A stretch of DNA of 64,000 bases from Axinella damicornis (lineage: Eukaryota; Porifera; Demospongiae; Axinellida; Axinellidae): positions 11,657,301 to 11,721,300 of the forward strand of contig OZ007506.1 in the NCBI GenBank assembly GCA_963931865.1, read 5' to 3'. Position numbers and translations under genes: made by a program. Within the stretch, counting starts at the first letter, position 1; each line of letters starts with the position of its first letter. The notes under the pieces are model-generated. The model worked only from the letters and a program-made list of their open reading frames with translations. It searched no databases and was not told where the DNA came from. Below, one piece after another: positions 39,101 to 51,625 of this stretch.

Positions 39101-42100
39101 AGATTACATATGTACCACGGTGAGTCGACGTGCTAGCCTTGTAGAAACATGTTCCTCCTCCCGTTATCTGCAGCCGACCCCTCCTGTTTACCTTTCTCCC
39201 GGCTTCAACCAGGGGTGTAGTTTCTACTCGGAGTACGTGGAGAAGGAGCCTGCAGATTAAATTTGTACCACGGTGAGTTGACATGCTAGCCTTGCAGAAA
39301 AACATGTTCCTCCTTCCGTTATCTGCAGCCAGCATCTCCTGTTTTCCTTTCTCCCAGCTTCAACCAGGGGTGCTGTTTCTACGTGGAGAAGGAGCCTGGA
39401 GATTACATATGTACCACGGTGAGTCGACGTGCTAGCCTTGTAGAAACATGTTCCTCCTCCCGTTATCTGCAGCCGACCCCTCCTGTTTACCTTTCTCCCG
39501 GCTTCAACCAGGGGTGTAGTTTCTACTCGGAGTACGTGGAGAAGGAGCCTGCAGATTAAATTTGTACCACGGTGAGTCATCATGCTAGCCTTGTAGAAAC
39601 ATGTTCCTCCTCCCGTTATCTGCAGCCGACCCCTCCTGTTTACCTTTCTCCCAGCTTCAACCAGGGGTGCAGTTTCTACTCGGAGTACGTGGAGAAGAAG
39701 CCTGGAGATTACATTAGTACCACGGTGAGTCATCATGCTAGCCTTGTAGAAACATGTTCCTCCTCCCGTTATGTGCAGCCAGCACCTCCTGTTTTCCTTT
39801 CTCCCGGCTTCAACCAGGGGTGCAGTTTCTAGTCGGGGTACGTGGAGAAGGAGCCTGGAGATTACATTTGTACCACGGTGAGTCGACATGCTAGCCTTGT
39901 AGAAACATGTTCCTCCTCCCGTTATCTGCAGCCAGAACCTCCTGTTTACCTTTCTCCCAGCTTAAACCAGAGGTGCAGTTTCTACTTGGAGTACGTGGAG
40001 AAGGAGCCTGGAGATTAAATTTCTACCACGGTGAGTTGACATGCTAGCCTTGCAGAAAAACATGTTCCTCCTCCCGTTATCTGCAGCAAGCATCTCCTGT
40101 TTTCCTTTCTCCCAGCTTCAACCAGGGGTGCAGTTTCTACGTGGAGAAGGAGCCTGGAGATTACATATGTACCACGGTGAGTCGACGTGCTAGCCTTGTA
40201 GAAACATGTTCCTCCTCCCGTTATCTGCAGCCGACCCCTCCTGTTTACCTTTCTCCCGGCTTCAACCAGGGGTGTAGTTTCTACTCGGAGTACGTGGTGA
40301 AGGAGCCTGCAGATTAAATTTGTACCACGGTGAGTCATCATGCTAGCCTTGTAGAAACATGTTCCTCCTCCCGTTATCTGCAGCCGACCCCTCCTGTTTA
40401 CCTTTCTCCCAGCTTCAACCAGGGGTGCAGTTTCTACTCGGAGTACGTGGAGAAGAAGCCTGGAGATTACATTAGTACCACGGTGAGTCATCATGCTAGC
40501 CTTGTAGAAACATGTTCCTCCTCCCGTTATGTGCAGCCAGCACCTCCTGTTTTCCTTTCTCCCGGCTTCAACCAGGGGTGCAGTTTCTAGTCGGGGTACG
40601 TGGAGAAGGAGCCTGGAGATTACATTTGTACCACGGTGAGTCGACATGCTAGCCTTGTAGAAACATGTTCCTCCTCCCGTTATCTGCAGCCAGAACCTCC
40701 TGTTTACCTTTCTCCCGGCTTCAACCAGGGGTGCAGTTTTTACTCGGAGTACGTGGAGAAGGAGCCTGGAGAATACATTTGTACCACGGTGAGTCGACAT
40801 GCTAGCCTTGTAGAAACATGTTCCTCCTCCCGTTATCTGCAGCCGCATCTCCTGTTTACCTTTCTCCCGGCTTCAACCAGGGGTGCAGTTTCTACGTGGA
40901 GAAGGAGCCTGGAGATTAAATTTGTACCACGGTGAGTCGACATGCTAGCCTTTTAGAAACATGTTCCTCCTCCCGTTATCTGCAGCCAGAACCTCCTGTT
41001 TACCTTTCTCCCGGCTTCAACCAGAGGTGCAGTTTCTACTTGGAGTACGTGGAGAAGGAGCCTGGAGATTATCTTGCTTCCACGGTGAGTTGACATGCTA
41101 GCCTTGCAGAAAAACTTGTTCCTCCTCCCGTTATCTGCAGCCAGCATCTCCTGTTTTCCTTTCTCCCAGCTTCAACCAGGGGTGCAGTTTCTACGTGGAG
41201 AAGGAGCCTGGAGATTACATTAGTACCACGGTGAGTCGACGTGCTAGCCTTGTAGAAACATGTTCCTCCTCCCGTTATCTGCAGCCGACCCCTCCTGTTT
41301 ACCTTTCTCACGGCTTCAACCAGGGGTGTAGTTTCTACTCGGAGTACGTGGAGAAGGAGTCTGCAGATTAAATTTGTACCACGGTGAGTCATCATGCTAG
41401 CCTTGTAGAAACATGTTCCTCCTCCCGTTATCTGCAGCCGACCCCTCCTGTTTACCTTTCTCCCGGCTTCAACCAGGGGTGCAGTTTCTACTCGGAGTAC
41501 GTGGAGAAGAAGCCTGGAGATTACATTAGTACCACGGTGAGTCATCATGCTAGCCTTGTAGAAACATGTTCCTCCTCCCGTTATGTGCAGCCAGCACCTC
41601 CTGTTTTCCTTTCTCCCGGCTTCAACCAGGGGTGCAGTTTCTAGTCGGGGTACGTGGAGAAGGAGCCTGGAGATTACATTTGTACCACGGTGAGTCGACA
41701 TGCTAGCCTTGTAGAAACATGTTCCTCCTCCCGTTATCTGCAGCCAGAACCTCCTGTTTACCTTTCTCCCAGCTTCAACCAGAGGTGCAGTTTCTACTTG
41801 GAGTACGTGGAGAAGGAGCCTGGAGATTAAATTTCTACCACGGTGAGTTGACATGCTAGCCTTGCAGAAAAACATGTTCCTCCTCCCGTTATCTGCAGCC
41901 AGCATCTCCTGTTTTCCTTTCTCCCAGCTTCAACCAGGGGTGCAGTTTCTACGTGGAGAAGGAGCCTGGAGATTACATATGTACCACGGTGAGTCGACGT
42001 GCTAGCCTTGTAGAAACATGTTCCTCCTCCCGTTATCTGCAGCCGACCCCTCCTGTTTACCTTTCTCCCGGCTTCAACCAGGGGTGTAGTTTCTACTCGG

Positions 42101-44812
42101 AGTACGTGGAGAAGGAGCCTGGAGATTACATTAGTACCACGGTGAGTCATCATGCTAGCCTTGTAGAAACATGTTCCTCCTCCCGTTATGTGCAGCCAGA
42201 ACCTCCTGTTTACCTTTCTCCCAGCTTCAACCAGAGGTGCAGTTTCTACTTGGAGTACGTGGAGAAGGAGCCTGGAGATTAACTTGCTTCCACGGTGAGT
42301 TGACATGCTAGCCTTGCAGAAAAACATGTTCCTCCTCCCGTTATCTGCAGCCAGCATCTCCTGTTTTCCTTTCTCCCAGCTTCAACCAGGGGTGCAGTTT
42401 CTACGTGGAGAAGGAGCCTGGAGATTACATATGTACCACGGTGAGTCGACGTGCTAGCCTTGTAGAAACATGTTCCTCCTCCCGTTATCTGCAGCCGACC
42501 CCTCCTGTTTACCTTTCTCCCGGCTTCAACCAGGGGTGCAGTTTCTACTCGGAGTACGTGGAGAAGGAGCCTGGAGATTACATTAGTACCACGGTGAGTC
42601 ATCATGCTAGCCTTGTAGAAACATGTTCCTCCTCCCGTTATCTGCAGCCAGCACCTCCTGTTTTCCTTTCTCCCGGCTTTAACCAGGGGTGCAGTTTCTA
42701 GTCGGGGTACGTGGAGAAGGAGCCTGGAGATTAAATTTGTACCACGGTGAGTCGACATGCTAGCCTTGTAGAAACATGTTCCTCCTCCCGTTATCTGCAG
42801 CCAGAACCTCCTGTTTACCTTTCTCCCGGCTTCAACCAGGGGTGCAGTTTTTACTCGGAGTACGTGGAGAAGGAGCCTGGAGAATACATTTGTACCACGG
42901 TGAGTCGACATGCTAGCCTTGTAGAAACATGTTCCTCCTCCCGTTATCTGCAGCCGCATCTCCTGTTTACCTTTCTCCCGGCTTCAACCAGGGGTGCAGT
43001 TTCTACGTGGAGAAGGAGCCTGGAGATTAAATTTGTACCACGGTGAGTCGACATGCTAGCCTTTTAGAAACATGTTCCTCCTCCCGTTATCTGCAGCCAG
43101 AACCTCCTGTTTACCTTTCTCCCGGCTTCAACCAGAGGTGCAGTTTCTACTTGGAGTACGTGGAGAAGGAGCCTGGAGATTAACTTGCTTCCACGGTGAG
43201 TTGACATGCTAGCCTTGCAGAAAAACATGTTCCTCCTTCCGTTATCTGCAGCCAGCATCTCCTGTTTTCCTTTCTCCCAGCTTCAACCAGGGGTGCAGTT
43301 TCTACGTGGAGAAGGAGCCTGGAGATTACATATGTACCACGGTGAGTCGACGTGCTAGCCTTGTAGAAACATGTTCCTCCTCCCGTTATCTGCAGCCGAC
43401 CCCTCCTGTTTACCTTTCTCCCGGCTTCAACCAGGGGTGTAGTTTCTACTCGGAGTACGTGGAGAAGGAGCCTGCAGATTAAATTTGTACCACGGTGAGT
43501 TGACATGCTAGCCTTGCAGAAAAACATGTTCCTCCTTCCGTTATCTGCAGCCAGCATCTCCTGTTTTCCTTTCTCCCAGCTTCAACCAGGGGTGCAGTTT
43601 CTACGTGGAGAAGGAGCCTGGAGATTACATATGTACCACGGTGAGTCGACGTGCTAGCCTTGTAGAAACATGTTCCTCCTCCCGTTATCTGCAGCCGACC
43701 CCTCCTGTTTACCTTTCTCCCGGCTTCAACCAGGGGTGTAGTTTCTACTCGGAGTACGTGGAGAAGGAGCCTGCAGATTAAATTTGTACCACGGTGAGTC
43801 ATCATGCTAGCCTTGTAGAAACATGTTCCTCCTCCCGTTATCTGCAGCCGACCCCTCCTGTTTACCTTTCTCCCAGCTTCAACCAGGGGTGCAGTTTCTA
43901 CTCGGAGTACGTGGAGAAGAAGCCTGGAGATTACATTAGTACCACGGTGAGTCATCATGCTAGCCTTGTAGAAACATGTTCCTCCTCCCGTTATGTGCAG
44001 CCAGCACCTCCTGTTTTCCTTTCTCCCGGCTTCAACCAGGGGTGCAGTTTCTAGTCGGGGTACGTGGAGAAGGAGCCTGGAGATTACATTTGTACCACGG
44101 TGAGTCGACATGCTAGCCTTGTAGAAACATGTTCCTCCTCCCGTTATCTGCAGCCAGAACCTCCTGTTTACCTTTCTCCCAGCTTAAACCAGAGGTGCAG
44201 TTTCTACTTGGAGTACGTGGAGAAGGAGCCTGGAGATTAAATTTCTACCACGGTGAGTTGACATGCTAGCCTTGCAGAAAAACATGTTCCTCCTCCCGTT
44301 ATCTGCAGCAAGCATCTCCTGTTTTCCTTTCTCCCAGCTTCAACCAGGGGTGCAGTTTCTACGTGGAGAAGGAGCCTGGAGATTACATATGTACCACGGT
44401 GAGTCGACGTGCTAGCCTTGTAGAAACATGTTCCTCCTCCCGTTATCTGCAGCCGACCCCTCCTGTTTACCTTTCTCCCGGCTTCAACCAGGGGTGTAGT
44501 TTCTACTCGGAGTACATGGAGAAGGAGCCTGCAGATTAAATTTGTACCACGGTGAGTCATCATGCTAGCCTTGTAGAAACATGTTCCTCCTCCCGTTATC
44601 TGCAGCCGACCCCTCCTGTTTACCTTTCTCCCAGCTTCAACCAGGGGTGCAGTTTCTACTCGGAGTACGTGGAGAAGAAGCCTGGAGATTACATTAGTAC
44701 CACGGTGAGTCATCATGCTAGCCTTGTAGAAACATGTTCCTCCTCCCGTTATCTGCAGCCAGCACCTCCTGTTTTCCTTTCTCCCGGCTTCAACCAGGGG
44801 TGCAGTTTCTAG
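36108..44812 (+). repeat. Higher-order repeat, period 4222 bp
   Basis: Variant order repeats at +4222 (36108/40330/44552; 36847/41069; 38057/42279; 39257/43479). Two complete blocks and the start of a third. Blocks are almost identical, so duplication was recent or was introduced in assembly. Confidence 0.85.
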
Positions 44813-47800
44813 TCGGGGTACGTGGAGAAGGAGCCTGGAGATTACATTTGTACCATGGTGAGTCGACATGCTAGCCTTGTAGAAACATGTTCCTCCTCCC
44901 GTTATCTGCAGCCAACATCTCCTGTTTACCTTTCTCCCGGCTTCAACCAGGGGTGCAGTTTCTACTCGGAGTACGTGGAGAAGGAGCCTGGAGAATACAT
45001 TTGTACCACGGTGAGTTGACATGCTTGCCTTGTAGAAACATGTTCCTCCCGTTATCTGCAGCCACCATCTCCTGTTTCCCTTTCTCCCGGCTTCAACCAG
45101 GGGTGCAGTTTCTACTCGGAGTACGTGGAGAAGGAGCCTGGAGATTACATTTGTATCACGGTGAGTCGACATGCTAGCCTTGTAGAAACATGTTCCTCCT
45201 CCCGTTATCTGCAGCCAGCACCTCCTGTTTTCCTTTCTCCCGGCTTCAACCAGGGGTGCAGTTTCTACTTGGAGTACGTGGAGAAGGAGCCTGGAGATTA
45301 CATTTGTACCACGGTAAGTCGACATGCTAGCCTTGTAGAAACATGTTCCTACTCCCGTTATCTGCAGCCAGCCCCTCCTGTTTACCTTTCTCCCGGCTTC
45401 AACCAGGGGTGCAGTTTCTACTTGGAGTACGTGGAGAAGGAGCCTGGAGATTACATTTGTACCACGGTGAGTCGAAATGCTAGCCTTGTAGAAACATGTT
45501 CCTCCTCCCGTTATCTGCAGCCAGCCCCTCCTGTTTACCTCTCTCCCGGCTTCAACCAGGGGTGCAGTTTTTACTTCAAGTACGTGGAGAAGGAGCCTGC
45601 ATGGAGATTAAATTTGTACCACGGTGAGTTGACATGCTAGCCTTGTAGAAACATGTTCCTCCTCCCGTTATCTGCAGCCAGCACCTCCTGTTTACCTTTC
45701 TCCCGGCTTCAACCAGGGGTGCAGTTTCTACGTGGAGAAGGAGCCTGGAGATTACATTTGTACCACGGTGAGTCGACAAGCTAGCCTTGTAGAAACATGT
45801 TCCTCCTCCCGTTATCTGCAGCCAGCATCTCCTGTTTACCTTTCTCCCGGCTTCAACCAGGGGTGCAGTTTCTACTTCGAGTACGTGGAGAAGGAGCCTG
45901 GAGATTAAATTTGTACCACGGTGAGTCGACATGCTAGCCTTGTATAAACATGTTCCTCCTCCCGTTATCTGCAGCCGACCCCTCCTGTTTCCCTTTCTCC
46001 CGGCTTCAACCAGGGGTGCAGTTTCTACTCGGAGTACGTGGAGAAGGAGCCTGGAGATTACATTTGTATCACGGTGAGTCGACATGCTAGCCTTGTAGAA
46101 ACATGTTCCTCCTCCCGTTATCTGCAGCCAGCACCTCCTGTTTTCCTTTCTCCCGGCTTCAACCAGGGGTGCAGTTTCTACTTGGAGTACGTGGAGAAGG
46201 AGCCTGGAGATTACATTTGTACCACGGTAAGTCGACATGCTAGCCTTGTAGAAACATGTTCCTACTCCCGTTATCTGCAGCCAGCCCCTCCTGTTTACCT
46301 TTCTCCCGGCTTCAACCAGGGGTGCAGTTTCTACTTGGAGTACGTGGAGAAGGAGCCTGGAGATTACATTTGTACCACGGTGAGTCGAAATGCTAGCCTT
46401 GTAGAAACATGTTCCTCCTCCCGTTATCTGCAGCCAGCCCCTCCTGTTTACCTCTCTCCCGGCTTCAACCAGGGGTGCAGTTTTTACTTCAAGTACGTGG
46501 AGAAGGAGCCTGCATGGAGATTAAATTTGTACCACGGTGAGTTGACATGCTAGCCTTGTAGAAACATGTTCCTCCTCCCGTTATCTGCAGCCAGCACCTC
46601 CTGTTTACCTTTCTCCCGGCTTCAACCAGGGGTGCAGTTTCTACGTGGAGAAGGAGCCTGGAGATTACATTTGTACCACGGTGAGTCGACAAGCTAGCCT
46701 TGTAGAAACATGTTCCTCCTCCCGTTATCTGCAGCCAGCATCTCCTGTTTACCTTTCTCCCGGCTTCAACCAGGGGTGCAGTTTCTACTTCGAGTACGTG
46801 GAGAAGGAGCCTGGAGATTAAATTTGTACCACGGTGAGTCGACATGCTAGCCTTGTATAAACATGTTCCTCCTCCCGTTATCTGCAGCCGACCCCTCCTG
46901 TTTACCTTTCTCCCGGCTTCAACCAGGGGTGCAGTTTCTACTCGGAGTACGTGGAGAAGGAGCCTGGAGAATACATTTGTACCACGGTGAGTCGACATGC
47001 TAGCCTTGTAGAAACATGTTCCTCCTCCCGTTATCTGCAGCCAGAACCTCCTGTTTACCTTTCTCCCGGCTTCAACCAGAGGTGCAGTTTTTACTTGGAG
47101 TTCCAGGAGAAGGAGCCTGGAGATTAAATTTCTACCACGGTGAGTTGACATGCTAGCCTTGCAGAAAAACATGTTCCTCCTCCCGTTATCTGCAGCCAGC
47201 ATCTCCTGTTTTCCTTTCTCCCAGCTTCAACCAGGGGTGCAGTTTCTACGTGGAGAAGGAGCCTGGAGATTACATATGTACCACGGTGAGTCGACGTGCT
47301 AGCCTTGTAGAAACATGTTCCTCCTCCCGTTATCTGCAGCCGACCCCTCCTGTTTACCTTTCTCCCGGCTTCAACCAGGGGTGTAGTTTCTACTCGGAGT
47401 ACATGGAGAAGGAGCCTTGAGTTAAAATTTGTACCACGGTGAGTCATCATGCTAGCCTTGAAGAAACATGTTCCTCCTCCCGTTATCTGCAGCCGACCCC
47501 TCCTGTTTACCTTTCTCCCGGCTTCAACCAGGGGTGCTGTTTCTACTCGGAGTACGTGGAGAAGGAGCCTGGAGATTACATTAGTACCACGGTGAGTCAT
47601 CATGCTAGCCTTGTAGAAACATGTTCCTCCTCCCGTTATCTGCAGCCAGCACCTCCTGTTTTCCTTTCTCCCGGCTTCAACCAGGGGTGCAGTTTCTAGT
47701 CGGGGTACGTGGAGAAGGAGCCTGGAGATTACATTTGTACCATGGTGAGTCGACATGCTAGCCTTGTAGAAACATGTTCCTCCTCCCGTTATCTGCAGCC

Positions 47801-48527
47801 AACATCTCCTGTTTACCTTTCTCCCGGCTTCAACCAGGGGTGCAGTTTCTACTCGGAGTACGTGGAGAAGGAGCCTGGAGAATACATTTGTACCACGGTG
47901 AGTTGACATGCTTGCCTTGTAGAAACATGTTCCTCCCGTTATCTGCAGCCACCATCTCCTGTTTCCCTTTCTCCCGGCTTCAACCAGGGGTGCAGTTTCT
48001 ACTCGGAGTACGTGGAGAAGGAGCCTGGAGATTACATTTGTATCACGGTGAGTCGACATGCTAGCCTTGTAGAAACATGTTCCTCCTCCCGTTATCTGCA
48101 GCCAGCACCTCCTGTTTTCCTTTCTCCCGGCTTCAACCAGGGGTGCAGTTTCTACTTGGAGTACGTGGAGAAGGAGCCTGGAGATTACATTTGTACCACG
48201 GTAAGTCGACATGCTAGCCTTGTAGAAACATGTTCCTACTCCCGTTATCTGCAGCCAGCCCCTCCTGTTTACCTTTCTCCCGGCTTCAACCAGGGGTGCA
48301 GTTTCTACTTGGAGTACGTGGAGAAGGAGCCTGGAGATTACATTTGTACCACGGTGAGTCGAAATGCTAGCCTTGTAGAAACATGTTCCTCCTCCCGTTA
48401 TCTGCAGCCAGCCCCTCCTGTTTACCTCTCTCCCGGCTTCAACCAGGGGTGCAGTTTTTACTTCAAGTACGTGGAGAAGGAGCCTGCATGGAGATTAAAT
48501 TTGTACCACGGTGAGTTGACATGCTAG
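44237..48527 (+). repeat. Higher-order repeats, periods 2887 and 913 bp
   Basis: 44237/47124, 45125/48012 and 45576/48463 are offset by 2887; 45125/46038 and 45576/46489 by 913. These blocks have the fewest stop-bearing units in the plus-strand exon frame (for example 171 open codons at 45125-45640). Confidence 0.8.
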
Positions 48528-49125
48528 CCTTGTAGAAACATGTTCCTCCTCCCGTTATCTGCAGCCAGCACCTCCTGTTTACCTTTCTCCCGGCTTCAAC
48601 CAGGGGTGCAGTTTCTACGTGGAGAAGGAGCCTGGAGATTACATTTGTACCACGGTGAGTCGACAAGCTAGCCTTGTAGAAACATGTTCCTCCTCCCGTT
48701 ATCTGCAGCCAGCATCTCCTGTTTACCTTTCTCCCGGCTTCAACCAGGGGTGCAGTTTCTACTTCGAGTACGTGGAGAAGGAGCCTGGAGATTAAATTTG
48801 TACCACGGTGAGTTGACATGCTAGCCTTGTAGAAACATGTTCCTCCTCCCGTTATTTGCAGCCAGCACCTCCTGTTTACCTTTCTCCTGGCTTCAACCAG
48901 GGGTGCAGTTTCTACTTGGAGTACGTGGAGAAAGAGCCTGGAGATTACATTTGTACCACAGTGAGTCGACATGCTAGCCTTGTATAAACATGTTCCTCCT
49001 CCCGTTATCTGGAGCCAGCACCCCGTGTTTACCTTTCTCCCGGCTTTAACCAAGGGTGCAGTTTCTACTTCGAGTACGTGGAGAAGGAGCCTGGAGATTA
49101 AATTTGTACCACGGTGAGTTGACTG

Positions 49126-49478
49126 GCTTCACTGTGTATCCTTGGTGTGCTGAGCACCAGGAGTGCTAATTTTGGCTTAATTGTAAAATCGAAAATGTTG
49201 TAATTGGTAGAAAATGGTTGCCAGTTTTTGGCATGTGAACATACCTGGCTGTACCTATAGCATCACTAAGTATTAGCAAGTAACCTTGTCAGCCCAGATC
49301 AAACATGGAGAGATAAACAAACGATTACGTCCGCCTCAGTGGTCGCTTCAGCTGCTGCTCCCTGACTGCGTTCGCATACAGGCCAATCGTTCTGGAAGGT
49401 TTTAGACCACCTTGAGCATTCTTCATGGAGTTTGAGCTATTACATGAGCTATGAGGACCTACTGGACACCTTCCAGCT
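49126..49478. other. Spacer between array and MITEs
   Basis: Holds one GCTGCTGCTCCCTGACTGCG word related to the 29 bp repeat at 26125. Nothing else recognised. Confidence 0.4.
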
Positions 49479-49528
49479 TAGCCTCGTTCCCAGGCACTCG
49501 GTAATTGGAGTGCCTGGGAACGAGGCTA
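49479..49528. mobile_element. 50 bp hairpin MITE with exact 9 bp duplication
   Basis: TAGCCTCGTTCCCAGGCACT pairs with AGTGCCTGGGAACGAGGCTA around a short loop. CTTCCAGCT flanks both sides (49470-49478, 49529-49537). Confidence 0.9.
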
Positions 49529-49720
49529 CTTCCAGCTCCCTGACCTATCAACGAGGAGACTTTATCTCAGATTCTCATTACTGTTTAAGATTGTACACGA
49601 GTCATTCTTTTTCCCTTCCAACATTTTTGTAACCATGAACTCCACATCACGTCAGGCTAAACCGTACATGTATCGTCAACCTTTTGCTCATACCAACGAA
49701 TATGACAACTCCGTCTACTT

Positions 49721-50182
49721 TTAACCCTTTAAGCCCCATTGACGTCTATGGACGTCATCTAGACCCTATGCACTTGTAGGGCTTCTCGTCAGTCCAAAAA
49801 GAGACCAAAAAGCTTCAGAGGGCCTAGGGACAACTTGTCGTGGGCGTTTTGATTTTAATGAGATTCATAGACCCCACCCAGGGCCTCAAGAAAACATGCA
49901 AAAATTGGGGTGCCATCGGTCAGATCTGGCCCAAGTTTAGGGAAATGCTGGGCGAAAATCCGGCTGACATCCACCTTTGACCTCGATTGCTGGGCTTGTG
50001 GGGTTATGAATATCATTAACGGTATTGCCAGAGGGGTCTCTCCATGTGTGCGGGCAGGCCCCACCAAGTTTGGCTGCTGAGGAACGAATGCTGTGGGAGA
50101 GGAGTACCTACGAAAGTGGTGTGCGCTGAATGCATGAAAATGTGTGGTCTTGGTAGGAAGAATTCCGTGGTTAAAGGGTTAA
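49721..50182. mobile_element. Complete piggyBac-type MITE (TTAA target)
   Basis: Ends TTAACCCTTTAAGC and GTGGTTAAAGGGTTAA: CCCTTT/AAAGGG inverted termini bounded by TTAA on both sides, as piggyBac-family elements have. 462 bp, no open frame of note. The remnant at 6385-6895 is another member. Confidence 0.8.
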
Positions 50183-51137
50183 TATGTGCATGGAGGATCA
50201 ATGAATCTCATTAAAAATCAGCAAAACCACCCGAAACTGGCATACAGTGCAAGTCTAGGCCGTTTTTGAGGGGCCATTCTCACCAATTATGAATGAATCT
50301 CATTAATCATGCCCTCACTCTACGTATCGTACGTAGATGTTTCTGTTTTTAATTGTTTTTGTGTGTCTTGGGGGTCCACTCATTAGCTATAATTATTATG
50401 CTATTCCTGTATCCCTTGCTGTTGCATAAATTTTCATAGGAAAAAAATAACAACAAAAAAAACGCTTTTATCATGAATTATATTAGCGGCAAGAACTTCC
50501 GGATGTGATCAACACCCCCGGAAATACGCTGGAGTCTGTATGCGGGCACTTTGCCCATTTGGTTTCAGTGAAAAATCCACGGAATAAGCGATGTTCCAAC
50601 ACAAGACTTAGTGCAATCCGCTGTATATATTATTAGGCCTATGGCGGACAGGCTGCGCGACAACTCGAACTCGAACTCCAAGTTTATCCATCCCCAAGAC
50701 ACACCGCCATTGACATGTTTATCTAATCATGTTTACGTTTGTTTATTGTTTGCAGTCAAGTTACTACATGCTGCAGCAGTTATAGCTAGCTACCCCTATA
50801 CCATGCTTATAGGCAGTGGTAGCTGACTAGCTACCTAACTTGATCACTGCCTAAAATAGTAGCATACATAGGTAATTGTTGTATGGGTTATTCATGCAGG
50901 TGAAGGATGACTATATGCATAATATGTATAATGATCACGAATGATACAATCAAAAGCGCTTAGTACGGCATTTACAAATTCAGCTAAACAAAATCTGGTT
51001 GTGACTACAGCACTATGCTACTAACCACCTTCATTGTGCATGAAATGGTGCATTGTCACTACATGTCTCAACAGTAATCTGTGGGCCAAGTAGCATGCAT
51101 GATTAATTGTGGTGATTGTTTTCTTCAGCCAATGCAG
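50183..51137. other. Intergenic, nothing recognised
   Basis: No repeat or exon that I can support in this stretch. Upstream extracellular exons expected for the receptor tail at 51138 are not found. Confidence 0.4.
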
Positions 51138-51625
51138 GAAGTGCCTCTGACTTAGCCTCGTTCCCAGTCCCATGCCTTGCTTTCCGTCGCTGCTTAGTAC
51201 CGTACTAAGCAGCGACGGAAAGCTGGGCGTGGGACTGGGAACGAGGCTACCTCTGACTCATGTTCCACCAGTGTTGCTATTTCAGCCGTAGTCTCCTGTG
51301 CTGTTTCATTCATTATCGCAGCACTGGTTGGTGATGTGGTGCACTACTGTGCTGTGAGGAAGAAATCCAATTGTCAAAAGTTTTACGCAAGCAGCAGAAG
51401 CAACAGCCAGCACCACTGTATGAGGACATCATTGCACAGAAGAGAACCATTGAACCCACTCACATTGAACTGATCGATCTCGAGGGAGAACATTGCATAT
51501 GGGCCATTGCAAGACTAACTGAATTTGTAATACGATTACCTCACAATAAGAATACGTCATTACTTTCTGTACTGGAATTCAAGACACATTATGTTATATT
51601 ATACAAAATACAACAAAACAAATAG
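51138..51625 (+). CDS. Receptor 3' exon: transmembrane helix and cytoplasmic tail, interrupted
   Basis: After the acceptor GCCAATGCAG the exon starts SASD, is cut by a 97 bp hairpin MITE plus its 9 bp duplication, and resumes CSTSVAISAVVSCAVSFIIA then ALVGDVVHYCAVRKK: a single hydrophobic helix followed by basic stop-transfer residues. A one-base break near 51362-51370 leads to KVLRKQQKQQPAPLYEDIIA and PTHIELIDLEGEH. The PLYEDI tyrosine and IELxxxE motifs are those of the cytoplasmic tails of sponge Ig/FN3/sushi receptors, as I recall them. The extracellular part is missing upstream, so this is a truncated or decayed copy of the same family as the gene at 52307. Confidence 0.6.
51153..51249. 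mobile_element. 97 bp hairpin MITE inside the receptor exon
   Basis: TAGCCTCGTTCCCAGTCCCA with full complement, meeting at TTAGTACCGTACTAA. CCTCTGACT on both sides (51144-51152, 51250-51258). Removing the element and one duplicate restores an uninterrupted frame through the transmembrane exon. Confidence 0.9.

Larger units (their letters stand above)
30130..49125 (+). repeat. 19 kb tandem array of a 153/144 bp exon-plus-intron-like unit
   Basis: About 125 head-to-tail units. Each has a 54 bp part that begins GTGAGTCGACATGCTAGCC and ends TTATCTGCAG, exactly like a short intron, and a 99 bp part reading PAPPVYLSPGFNQGCSFY and SEYVEKEPGDYICTT in phase 0 to phase 0. A 9 bp deletion (loss of Ser-Glu-Tyr) gives the 144 bp form. 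Many units have TAA in place of TAC in the DYIC codon, so the exon frame is closed in them. Because both lengths are multiples of three, long frames also run straight through on both strands; the longest are on the minus strand (44237-45325 and 47124-48212, 362 codons, 51-residue repeats such as RGTNVISRLLLHVLRVETAP). The array begins inside a degenerate unit at about 30130 and ends at GTGAGTTGAC near 49125. It is either a satellite born from an exon or a large array of alternative exons; I favour the former. Confidence 0.85.

Noticed and set aside
30205..49053. Dozens of long open frames on both strands of the tandem array as separate genes
   Set aside because: They arise because the unit length is a multiple of three; start codons and frames repeat mechanically with the unit, and frames break wherever units differ by an indel.
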